Origin: Chaunax sp. Z400
Taxonomy: Eukaryota > Chordata > Actinopteri > Lophiiformes > Chaunacidae
Assembly (NCBI GenBank): GCA_037577475.1
Contig: CM075197.1
Location: 23,865,150 to 23,929,149, forward strand
DNA length: 64,000 nt
Reading direction: 5' to 3'
Part shown: piece by piece, positions 26,495 to 64,000 of the stretch
How the letters are laid out: every line of letters begins with the position of its first letter
How positions within the stretch are numbered: the stretch's first letter is position 1
Notes under the pieces: model-generated
The model's database searches: none
What the model saw: the letters and a program-made list of their open reading frames with translations, nothing else
What the model was told of the DNA's origin: nothing
Made by a program: the position numbers and the translations under genes

Positions 26495-27679
26495 GAGGCA
26501 AATCCATCTCTGTACATTAAACTTCTTGGTGTTAGAACAGATTAAACCAGACATTATTTATTCCATAGTCATTACAAAAGTTTTCAAATATCTAAATTCA
26601 AAGACTAAAATCATTGAAATTTATACAGTCAAATACATCTTTGAGTTTGTTTAAATCGCTTAACACCCCTCGTAAATAATGGTACTGACCAGTGGTATTG
26701 CAATGCATTATGGGTGACCCAATAAAATTTGGGTGCATTCTTTTGTAGGAACACACGAGGGCAATGTTGAGAGCTATACCTTGCATTTGAACGCCGACGA
26801 CCATAACTATTTCTATAAAGTTTAATTTTATGAGTTCTAATGTGGGGTTGTAGAGCCTTTAATCTTTGTCTTAAATATTTAATTTAGTCCCATTTACTCT
26901 CTGCAAAAGCGAGTCACATAATTTTCAACAAAACCATTAAAATTATAAGGGAATTTAAAATACAATAGTGCAATTCCATGTAATAAAATTCGCTAAACAA
27001 CAGTATTACCATTAATTTTTGTGTGTTTGCTTTTTTAAATCAGTAGCCTGGTTAAATTAGTGTTGTTGGTCTGGAAAATTATTGTTTCTTTAACCTATAT
27101 TCAGCCTTATTCAGAACCTATAATGTAAGTGCTAATTGCCTTAGAGACTAAAAAACTATTTTATTGTACCTCCTGTAATGCCAAGTGTGTTTTTGGTTTG
27201 GCGAGTGGCTACTTATAAAGACACTTATTAGAAAGATATATCACCATCCCTCTGGCTGCTAGATAAGCCTTCCACTGTTTCATCCTTGGCTCTCCAGCAG
27301 CAGCAGCAGCCCGTCACCATGGTAACATTGCAAGCTAACAGTGTGGGTGCATGAGGGGCACTTGTGACTTCTTCACCTCAGGTAACCTAAAATATCAACC
27401 CACCATCTCTGGATAAAGTATAACAAAGATTCTGAGATCAGCATCTACCACAGCTTCACCACCAGTGATTTGAAAGGTACGTCAATGCTGAGCTCCTCAG
27501 GGTGTTCATGATGATGTCCTTCACCAAAGTGTTACCCTGTTCGTGACTACATACATCTAATCCTTCTATACCCATCTAGAAGGAGACAAAAACACAGCAG
27601 TAAGAAATTAAACAATTAAAAATAAGAGAATGAACAAGATATTTATTTCCACAAATGAGAGCTGAAGGAGGTATATGTA

Positions 27680-28155
27680 GCTTTTTTTGTTTGTCTGCAA
27701 GATATCTTGAAAATTTTGAAATTTTGTGTAGGGGTGGATCTTGGGCCAAGGAAGAGCTGACTAAATTTTGAGGCCGATCCGGGTACGGATTCAGATTCTG
27801 GATCACTTTTTCTATTTCCTCAACATTGTGAGAAAGCACCTTTATATGACATTTCTCCAATATCATGAAAAATACTAATATGCCAATCAAAATCTAAATA
27901 TCTGGATCACAACCCAGACAGTACAGTAATAGAGAGGGTATATGACACTGCCACCAGTATAGAGCTGAGATTCAGAGTCATTCAAATGGATCTCATGTAA
28001 ACGGTAAGAAGTTAAATCTCGACAATCTGGATCTGCCATTATGGAAAATCATATTTTTGTTGATAACTCATAAATTACTGATGATGAACATGTGACTCTA
28101 AATGCTATGAGTAGGTTTCCAGGGTCAAGGAATTAAGTGGTATTGCTTAATTTGG
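27680..28155 (+). repeat. RTE-like LINE fragment, copy A
   Basis: The segment contains 'cttgggccaagga' and 'ggccgatccgg', phrases typical of an abundant fish RTE-type repeat. It shares a long stretch with the segment at 45725-46135 in the opposite orientation: 28121-28154 matches 34 nt there with three mismatches, and similarity extends about 150 nt to the left. No coding capacity is left. Confidence 0.65.
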
Positions 28156-29299
28156 TTATATTGTTGATATATTTATACGTTTTTTTTTTCTTGATCCACC
28201 AGAGCGGTGCTAGAAAATCTTGGGCCCCTGACAACAACTTACACAAGAGCCTCTGCTGTAAAACAATTCCGAGCATGTTTCAACCCCCCTCCCAGGAACA
28301 CTCAGCTGCCTTCTCCCACCCCCTGGGTCAACATTATATCACTTATAGAACAGGGTCCCTGGGAATGATGGGGCTTGTGGTCTATTCGCTCCTCAGCAAA
28401 TACAACCTCTTCTTCAAATCACACTCCCCGCTGCTGCAATAAACTATAAACTGTGAAATTGAACTATCTTCAATCCCATTACAGCCCTCCTGGACCACTG
28501 GTCTGCTGGGTCCCAGTGATGAGATCAGTGGCCCCGCGGCCCGACAGTCTGTCCACGCTCACGCCCTCTGGTTCAACCTGCGAGGCTGTTGTTCTCCCAT
28601 CAATCGATAAGTAAAGGTGGGGTCTGTTCAGCGGGGCGTGGACCTCGGCTCCCAGCTGGAGTCTATGGAGCGCGCACAGGAGAGAGAAACGACGTCAAGA
28701 CAGACCGAAGAAGACGCAAGCATACCGGTAGTTGCAGGGATATACCTTCAAAATAAAAGCACGTGTAGTAGAATTACCCCAGTCGTAACCTATTACTTTT
28801 ACTTGCTTTGGATATAATTACTATGACGACTAATATTTCCATTCCTAATTGCTAAATAATATCAATAGGTGTAACTGATAATGATAATACAGTAATGATT
28901 GTTTTCCTAAAATGATATACAGTAATAAGAATTTATGCTTTGAAAAAATAAACCAATGTTGGCTTCTCTGACCTTTTCACTGTGTCTCCATAATGTAAGT
29001 AGTTTCTCTGCCTCACACAAATTGTGGAAAATGATTAAGCAATAGTCAACATGAGTTATATGTCACAGAGCAATTAAACAAAAGTCCGTCAGATGTCACT
29101 GACAATGTAAAATATGTTAAATTAATCCCATTCCTCTGCCACGCCATCTTCAGCTGGAAGAAAATTATTCAACTGAAGATTAGGTTTACTGGAAAAATAT
29201 ACTATAAAACACTGGGCCAACCTTCATAGACTTACTTTAGCAGTAGAGTTCAAAAGATTGGCTTTTTCTGTTAAGGTCTAAATTCATGTAAGGGCTCCA

Positions 29300-29705
29300 T
29301 GCCTGAGCTCCAAGACGAACACCACTGCTGGCCCCTAAACACAAGAAAAGTCGGCGCCAGTATGCTCAGAACCATCTATCATTCTTTGTCCATGAGGAAT
29401 GGGCTAAGATTCCTTAAAGAAAACTGCCAGAAGCTGCTGTCTGACGATGCATCACATTTGTAGCAGGTCATAGCAGTAAAAGGGTCTCTACAAAGTACTG
29501 GAGAGACTTGTCATCAAATGGTTGAATAATTCGAAGACTGCAGATGTCAGTAAAAGTAGCATTGGGGGAAAAAAAACACTTGTAAAATCTCTGTCGAGCT
29601 ATTTAAAATATTCTTGTTTGATTTCGGTCATTGCAAATTGCAGCTGATGAAAGGTATATTTTGCAAATAATCTTAATATATAATAACGTTGAATAATTTT
29701 GCTTC
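29300..29705 (+). mobile_element. Decayed, internally deleted Tc1-like transposon
   Basis: Two blocks of Tc1-type transposase coding sequence are joined. One (around 29310-29372) carries 'ccaagacgaacaccactgct' and 'cagtatgctcagaaccat'. The other, from about 29392, reads EEWAKIP and continues through changed codons to 'gggtctctacaaagtactg', the usual C-terminal end. The transposase part between them is missing. The 3' part runs to 'ggttgaataattttg' near 29690-29704, as in related elements. Stops and base changes make it inactive. Confidence 0.7.
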
Positions 29706-29967
29706 CAACTTTACCTTTCCACAGAATTTTATTTTGAAAGCTGTAACCGGATGTGCCCCTGCGTCATCCCGTCGTCTTAACTCTCGTGCCACCGTTCGGT
29801 GCGCCAGTGTGTAACGCTATAGGCTGGAGGGAGGCAGTAGTTGCCATTGTAGTACCATCCAGCTCAGATCCATCAGCGGCTTCTCCTCCCTGGGAAAAAA
29901 AAAAATGAGCCTGTCGACACCATCATAAACACACGAAACTGAAAATAGATTTTCAAAAGTTATATCA

Positions 29968-58308
<28,341 letters not shown>

Positions 58309-59775
58309 ACATGCATCATACCACAGAGGCAAGGAAGTGACTGGACAGACTGGGGACGGTGGGAGATGAGGGGAGGGAGGGGTAGAAGGTTTTGGTTTCA
58401 GAGGAAACTGAAGTGTGTGTTTGGGTCCATGCCAGTCAGGCTAACAAATGAATCTGTTTACATCCCAGTACTATGTAAAGAAATGCATCAACTGCCAGAG
58501 GCCATTCTAATCAACCTCTTCTTGCAATTCAGTTTTATTTATGTTGAGAAAACTATTATTGATCTGTTTTTTGTTTCCTGTGTTAATACTGCATGAGTAT
58601 CATGGATTTCTAAACTGACAGCACGAGGACAGTAATTGTTGCGATTGTGAATCTCTGATTGTGATCTGTACGACTCAGCCTCTCTTCCATTTGTAGAGTG
58701 TGAAGGCTGGTAGAGCTGTAGTCTGTGGTGTCTGTCCTCTGCAGTCTTAAACAGGGTTTAATGTCCTCATGTACAGTGTCAGGGTCTCCCTTTACCTTAA
58801 CCTCACTCGGCTCTTTGGATCTCGCTGAGATTCGTAAGTCGTGACTCCCTCGCCTCCACTTTCTTATCACCCAGACCTTAAAATGCTGGTGGAGAAGTTT
58901 CCATATTTTAACAACAATTTATCGATGTTGCTACGCTCATGTCAGCATGAAAACAACTGAAGTTCTCTCCAAAGACGTTTACTTCTTCCCCGACCTGGTT
59001 CAGCCACTGTTACACGTCTGACACCTAGTCCTCCTTTTTTCTGTTCCTCCTCTTCCTCGTGGGTGCTGAGGGCGCCTGCTGTGTTCATTATTTATTTATT
59101 TTTTTTTCCCTCTCTGGTTTTTCTAACATGGTGCAGATTCAAAGCAGCACTGCAGTTGTAGTTTTGTGAACGAAGTGTCCTGCCTTAGTCACTCCCACCT
59201 TAAAACACCCTTAATTCAAGAAAAGTTCAATCACAAGTGCCGGAATGTCTCGCCAAGCCATGTCTACCACTGCCACGGTGGGATGTCTTAACTCTTCTAA
59301 CACTCGTTTTCATACCATTTCTGTGTCTCTTCGCGTCTCGTGGCTTCTCCGCGCCGTAAGCCCAATGCTGCCACTCCAGCTCGTCTCTCATCTCGTTTTC
59401 TTTGCACCAGCTTAGTCGTCTGTTTTTTCAGGGCTCATGGTTAATATTTTAAAAGAAGTACTCGTGTGTGTGTGTGGTTAATCACTCCCAACTTCACCAA
59501 AACAGCTAGCTTGTCTGATATTAAATGCCACTCTCTTCTTACTCTTGATTTATGACTGAATTAGTGTTGCTTTTTCCTGTGGACATTTGCAATTTTTAAT
59601 TTTAAATCTTCCGTTCTTGAGGTAGTGAGAGGACTATCAAGTGGGATGGGGTGGGCAGGATCAGCTTTGGTCCTCGCTCAGTTATCTATAATGGAGAATC
59701 CATGAATGTCTTCGGTGGGCTCCTTTTGGCCCGCTCGTCTTCAGAATAAATGAATAAATAAATATTAAAATAATG
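58309..59775 (+). other. cacnb1 3' UTR
   Basis: Non-coding sequence after the long-isoform stop, ending at overlapping AATAAA signals from 59745 ('agaataaatgaataaataaa'). No other gene overlaps. The multiple signals make this the likely 3' end. Confidence 0.7.
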
Positions 59776-62100
59776 ATCGGTAAATAATGTTATTGTTGCG
59801 TTATCGCAATTGTTTAAAAAAAAAAAGAAATAACATGTATCATTGGTGCCTGATTGTAGCTACATTTTGCTTTTTCTGCCTTTCATTTTTAATCTGTGGA
59901 TAAATTCGTATTTTAATTAAAAATCTAATCAGGAAATGCCATTGTGTCACTTGATTGATACGGTGAGACGTTATTATCACAGATTTAAAAACCCGAATGT
60001 GTTTATATAGGCTTTGATATTCTTAGTGGGGTTAGACAAGACATAAAAAGTGATTTTATTTCAGGTGCAACCGTATAATACAACAGAGCAAGCTTTCCTT
60101 TCTCTGTGAGCTCAAGCTATATCTTCATTATTTCATTCACATTATTTTTTTGACATTACAAAATCAAAAAGATTGTGTATTCTTGTATCTAATATAACAC
60201 CTAATATTACCCTGCCTGTAGAAACTATTCACATAAGGTGCTTAAATGGGTGTAAACCTGCAGAACCTGCCTTCTGTTACAGTACATTATAAATGTCATC
60301 ACTCAAGTGTTTCCCTGTTTGTTTTTACAGGAAATCGAACTCCTAAACGCCCTCTCACACTTTTTCTCAAGCCTTCCTGTTAAAGCTCAGTTGTTTCCAG
60401 GAAGTTCTTTTGGGATTCTCACATCCAGAGTTCTTGTGATGTCATCATCTGTAGTTCACTGATACGCTGCAGTTTGTGCACAGGTGTGAGGTCAAGAGCC
60501 CCGAGTGCAAAGAGCACTATAATATCATCTTTATGGACTTTATATGAGTTTATAGAACCAGATAAGCTCTAACATTTCAGTGCTGGAGGAAGAGGAAGAA
60601 TTCAGCAGTATTGATATCCAAGTGTAAGTATTAATACCACGGTTAAATTCCACCAATACATTTTCTGTAACCGCTTATCCTTTGCAGGTGGGCTGGATCC
60701 TACCCCAGCTGACATTGGGGCAAGAGGCAGGGTACGCTGTGGACGGCACAGGTTGCCAGTTCATCACAGGGCCAACACATAGAGAAACAACCATACACTT
60801 TCACACCTATGGGCAATTTACAGATAACCAGTTCACCTACCTAGCTGGAGCACCTGGAGGGAACCCACACAGACATGGGGAGAACATATGGTCTCCACAG
60901 AGAAAGGCCCCTGGTGTGGATTCGAACCCAGACCCTTCTTACCGTGAGACAACGGTGCTAGCTCACTTTGTTACAAATATATATATATATATAGAGAGAG
61001 AGAGAGGTAGTAGTATAACTTATTTATACTTAATGGCTAATGCAGCTAAGAGTAAAACTAGACTTTTATTTGTATCATGTAAACTTCTTGGAAAATACCT
61101 GGATGAACTGTGGAGTGGAAGTTTTAGGGGTATTCCTTCATACATTGAGTTTTACTTTCTTTTATTTCATAACAAAGTTCTCATGACAAAAGGAAAACGG
61201 AAAGAAACGCAGATTTCCATATATGGACTGCACATGTGTGTCATTAGATGCGTCATCACGTCCACTCCTGTTGTCGGTGTGAGAGGAAGAACAAAATGTG
61301 GTGAAAGTTGCCTTCAAGTGCTCCTGAATAAATTGCGACTTCTGAGCTGCGAGAGCAGAGTAAGATTTTCTCATCGCGTAAAGATGCTTTTTATTAAATA
61401 TGATTCGATTATTAATCGAACCTCATAGCTGTCGGTTAGATTGGATAGCTGGACTTTAATGGATCATTTTGGAAAACAATCAATAATGATATGAGCAGAC
61501 AAATTTCAAGGATATCTGAAGAGCATTAAAAAGCGTTTTTTTTAAATCTCTCAACTGATTAGAATTGACACTTAAAGCCAATTTGCTTAATTTACTGATT
61601 TAAATAAACCCTAAAGAGCATTAAAAAAACCCACAAGGCTAATTAATAACTTAATTTCTGTTGTAGTTAATAGTCTGAATTGAATAAATAGACAAATCTT
61701 CTTTGGTAGTTTGTGTCGTATGAAAAGCATACATATATTAATAAAGTAAAAGTAAAAATATATGAGTTGCCAAACTTTTGTAAATACCACGTATGACTTT
61801 ATTTTACATTTGTCGCTTACGTCTCGTTCCTGGTTATTTTGATCACGGTCAGTAAATTTTATTGCAATTGTTCTTTGATAATTCATACATTTCCTATAGC
61901 ATTGAACGCACCATCACTTTCCACTTTGTCCTTGACTCGTTGTTATGAAAAATACCACTGATTTTTTTCTGAGAGGCGCCACCTACTAAAACTACGCTGA
62001 CGCAGAAACTGATACCAGTGGAAGACACAGCGTTCTTCTGACAGATACTGAAGTTTGCCTCCAGTAGGAGTGAGTACCGGATCTCTATCACTTGTTGGAC
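59776..62100. other. Intergenic region and arl5c 5' flank
   Basis: About 2.3 kb between the cacnb1 polyadenylation region and the arl5c ATG. It holds the repeat at 60659-60965 and A/T-rich sequence. The arl5c promoter and 5' UTR are probably in the last few hundred bases, where no clear element was recognised. Confidence 0.55.
60659..60965 (+). repeat. Fish interspersed repeat ('accgcttatcctttgcagg' type)
   Basis: Starts 'ttctgtaaccgcttatcctt', then carries 'gggctggatcctaccccagc', 'agggccaacacatagagaaa', 'cacctatgggcaattta', 'aacccacacagacatgggga' and 'gattcgaacccagacccttc' in the order seen in an abundant fish repeat. It leaves a 248-codon open frame that is not a gene; parts of the consensus are deleted. 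Followed by a short (TA)n/(GA)n run at 60977-61005. Confidence 0.75.
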
Positions 62101-64000
62101 ATGGGATTTCTTCTATCTAAGCTGTTGGCTGTGTTCGGTGACAGAGGTAACTTGATTTCATGTGTCAGTTTCATTGTTTGTGTTGTTAATCAGCTCTTAT
62201 TCAAGCATCTCTCCGAGTCTATGATTGTTAAAAAAATCCAGATAATTTATAATAGCATAATTGGCTACAATATATACAATTTAGATAATAGATTTTTTTA
62301 TTTATCCAATCACAAATAGTCATAATTTAGGCTAAATTCTCTCTCATTAACCCTAATATTCTCTATCATCACTTAACCTATAAATGTATGTTTATTCTGA
62401 TTTACCCACAATAAATATATGATATGTCAAAATTCTTCTTCATTCTCTGCCAAACAGTGTAGTTATTAAGTCATACATTCTTAGACTATTTAAGTTATGC
62501 AGTGATGTAAGAGCCTCACTCCAGGCATGAAATGAGATTCTGGTCAGAACATAACAGTCCTGAACATGCTTTTATCTTATCTGTGTCTCTCTGGTGTGGC
62601 ATTGAAACAAATTATGTAACTCCAGATTAGGATGAACATTCCTGCACATCCACTTTGCCCTCTTCAGGTGGAATCTAACTTTTTTTTAAACGTTCCTACA
62701 GAGCACAAAGTCATCATTGTGGGTTTGGACAATGCTGGAAAGACGACCATCCTCTATCAGTTGTAAGTGGCTTTTCTAGAAGCGCAATAGTGTCATATAA
62801 CTAAAAACATTATGCTTGATATCATATTTTAAATGATTATCTTTGTCCCACGCAAACAGTCTGACGAAGGAAGCCGTCCACACATCGCCAACCATCGGCA
62901 GCAACGTTGAGGAGATCACTGTTCGTAACACAAACTTCTTGATTTGGGATATTGGAGGACAGGAGAGCCTTCGAGCTACTTGGTACTCATACTACTGCAA
63001 CACAGAGGTACGGCTCTATCTGTCTGCAGCTCCTCTGTCAGACAGTAGGATACTGAAACACAAGACCCAACAGTCCCTTTCATTTAATCCAGATCCAGAT
63101 CCATCCAGATAAAACTCATAGGCTCTGTAACCATAATTTACAGAACAGAATACCTCTTATGAAAACATATTTAAATCTGGTGGATCTGGATTTTTATTTA
63201 GACCACCAAATTGCACATAATCATAGACACCATCCCCCTAAATATGCCTGATTTTTTTCATCAAGATCTATTTTTTTCCCCAGAGAAATTAAAGAAATTG
63301 TCATATTAAAGGAAGAAAAGAAAAAATCCTGGATTCATACCTTTATCCAGATCCACACCATAATTTAATGGGCTATATTCTGGCCCAAGACCCAGCCTCC
63401 CACCAAGTTTCATGGAAATCCATTCAGTACTTTTTGTGTAATCCTGCTGACAAACCAAAGTCATGGATCCTCTCCTTCTGCAAAATTCATACATTTTGCT
63501 GATGCTTTTGTCTAAAGTACGTCGTCAGCACATTTTTAAAAAAAAATTTAGCTTCTTTCAAATTCCTGAATCATATGTTAAACAAGAAAAACAAAAACAC
63601 AGAAATATCGTTCATTCCTAAAACGGAGTTCAAATTCAAATTTTTTTGTTGCAATTTGATATTCAAGAATAAAAACAGAAACACAAAGAAGTCTTAAATT
63701 CTATAGGCGAGTGCACATTAATTCTTTATTGTCTTCTTATTATCTGACCCTGCACCCCGTTACTTATCACCATTACATAATCATTTATAACACTTCACAT
63801 GTGTCTGTGTGTCCCTTCTTATCATCACAACAGTCACTGATAGATAACATGCACTCTGATAACATGAGATATTAGTTGATTGTGTGCTAATGACTGATTT
63901 AATTATATGCTGTGGCTCTTTCAGATTGTCATCCTCGTTGTGGACAGCACCGACCGTGAACGCCTCACTCTAACCAAAGAGGAGCTCCACCGAATGCTCA
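62101..64000 (+). CDS. arl5c: ADP-ribosylation factor-like protein 5C, 5' part (runs off the right edge)
   Basis: Coding exons 62101-62146, 62702-62762, 62860-63007 and 63925 to beyond 64000, phases continuous. The 110 or so residues begin [20 protein letters not shown]. Arl5 proteins are small GTPases at the trans-Golgi network that recruit the GARP tethering complex for endosome-to-Golgi transport. Visible are Gly2 with the N-terminal amphipathic helix (Arl-type myristoylation/membrane anchor), P-loop GLDNAGKT at 23-30, switch I Thr47 in [10 protein letters not shown], the switch II motif WDIGGQE at 65-71, and [13 protein letters not shown]. NKxD and the C-terminus lie outside the window. 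The C paralogue is chosen because it follows cacnb1 in the same orientation as in human; the sequence alone would also allow arl5a or arl5b. The ATG has G at -3 and +4. Confidence 0.9.
63080..63480 (-). repeat. RTE-like LINE fragment, copy C
   Basis: Contains 'accaagtttcatggaaatcc', 'attcagtactttttgtgtaa' and 'tcctgctgacaaacca', the usual end of an abundant fish RTE-type repeat, plus 'ccagatccacaccataattt' and 'attctggcccaagacccagc'. It fills most of the arl5c intron 3 and shares the 'ggcccaag'/'cttgggcc' block with copy A. Confidence 0.65.

Larger units (their letters stand above)
26495..29967. other. Intergenic region between divergent rpl19 and cacnb1
   Basis: About 3.5 kb holding the rpl19 upstream region, an RTE-like repeat (27680-28155), a Tc1-like remnant (29300-29705), and the cacnb1 5' flank and 5' UTR. 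No other gene was recognised. A moderately GC-rich stretch at 29745-29830 just before the cacnb1 start could be part of its promoter. Confidence 0.55.

Noticed and set aside
60682..61428. Open frame of 248 codons on the + strand
   Set aside because: Its first third is a translated copy of a common fish interspersed repeat and the middle passes through (TA)n/(GA)n. No domain or protein-like composition is present.

Overview
The window is vertebrate nuclear DNA from a ray-finned fish, probably a percomorph teleost. The evidence is spliced genes with GT-AG introns, proteins close to mammalian orthologues, abundant (CA)n and (CT)n microsatellites, and many decayed repeats of types common in percomorph genomes. 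The species cannot be named from the sequence. No bacterial, phage or CRISPR signal is present.

Layout from left to right. (1) gjc1 (connexin 45), + strand, 1296-2759, one coding exon with a long 3' UTR. (2) An alpha-2,8-sialyltransferase of the ST8Sia family, - strand, eight coding exons between 15673 and 8576, reconstructed here to a 380-residue protein with all four sialylmotifs. (3) rpl19, - strand, 26435-23027, six coding exons, 197 residues, with a 5'-TOP-type start and a TATA-like box. (4) cacnb1 (voltage-gated calcium channel beta-1), + strand, 29968-58308, with both alternative HOOK exons (7A and 7B) and both alternative 3' ends. (5) arl5c, + strand, from 62101, running off the right edge in its fourth coding exon. 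Two tRNA-Cys(GCA) genes lie in introns, each antisense to its host: one in the sialyltransferase gene, one in cacnb1 intron 1.

The order and orientations rpl19 (-), cacnb1 (+), arl5c (+) match, in mirror image, the RPL19-CACNB1-ARL5C block I recall on human 17q12. GJC1 lies elsewhere on human 17q, so the gjc1 and sialyltransferase side is arranged differently from human. The genes do not form one pathway. They cover gap-junction coupling, sialic-acid transfer in the Golgi, the ribosome, calcium-channel trafficking and gating, and Golgi small-GTPase traffic.

The rest is introns, UTRs and intergenic DNA with microsatellites and old repeats: Tc1-like remnants, a tRNA-derived SINE tail, RTE-like fragments, a short element with clear terminal inverted repeats, several copies of an A/T-rich 'gctgcaa'-ended repeat, and two perfect hairpins. 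I found no clearly novel system. The points most worth a second look are the sialyltransferase, the paired antisense tRNA-Cys genes, the frame-locked exon choice in cacnb1, and a candidate 9-nt microexon in its guanylate-kinase-like domain. All exon coordinates come from reading splice sites by eye and from reading-frame continuity. No alignment or transcript data were used.
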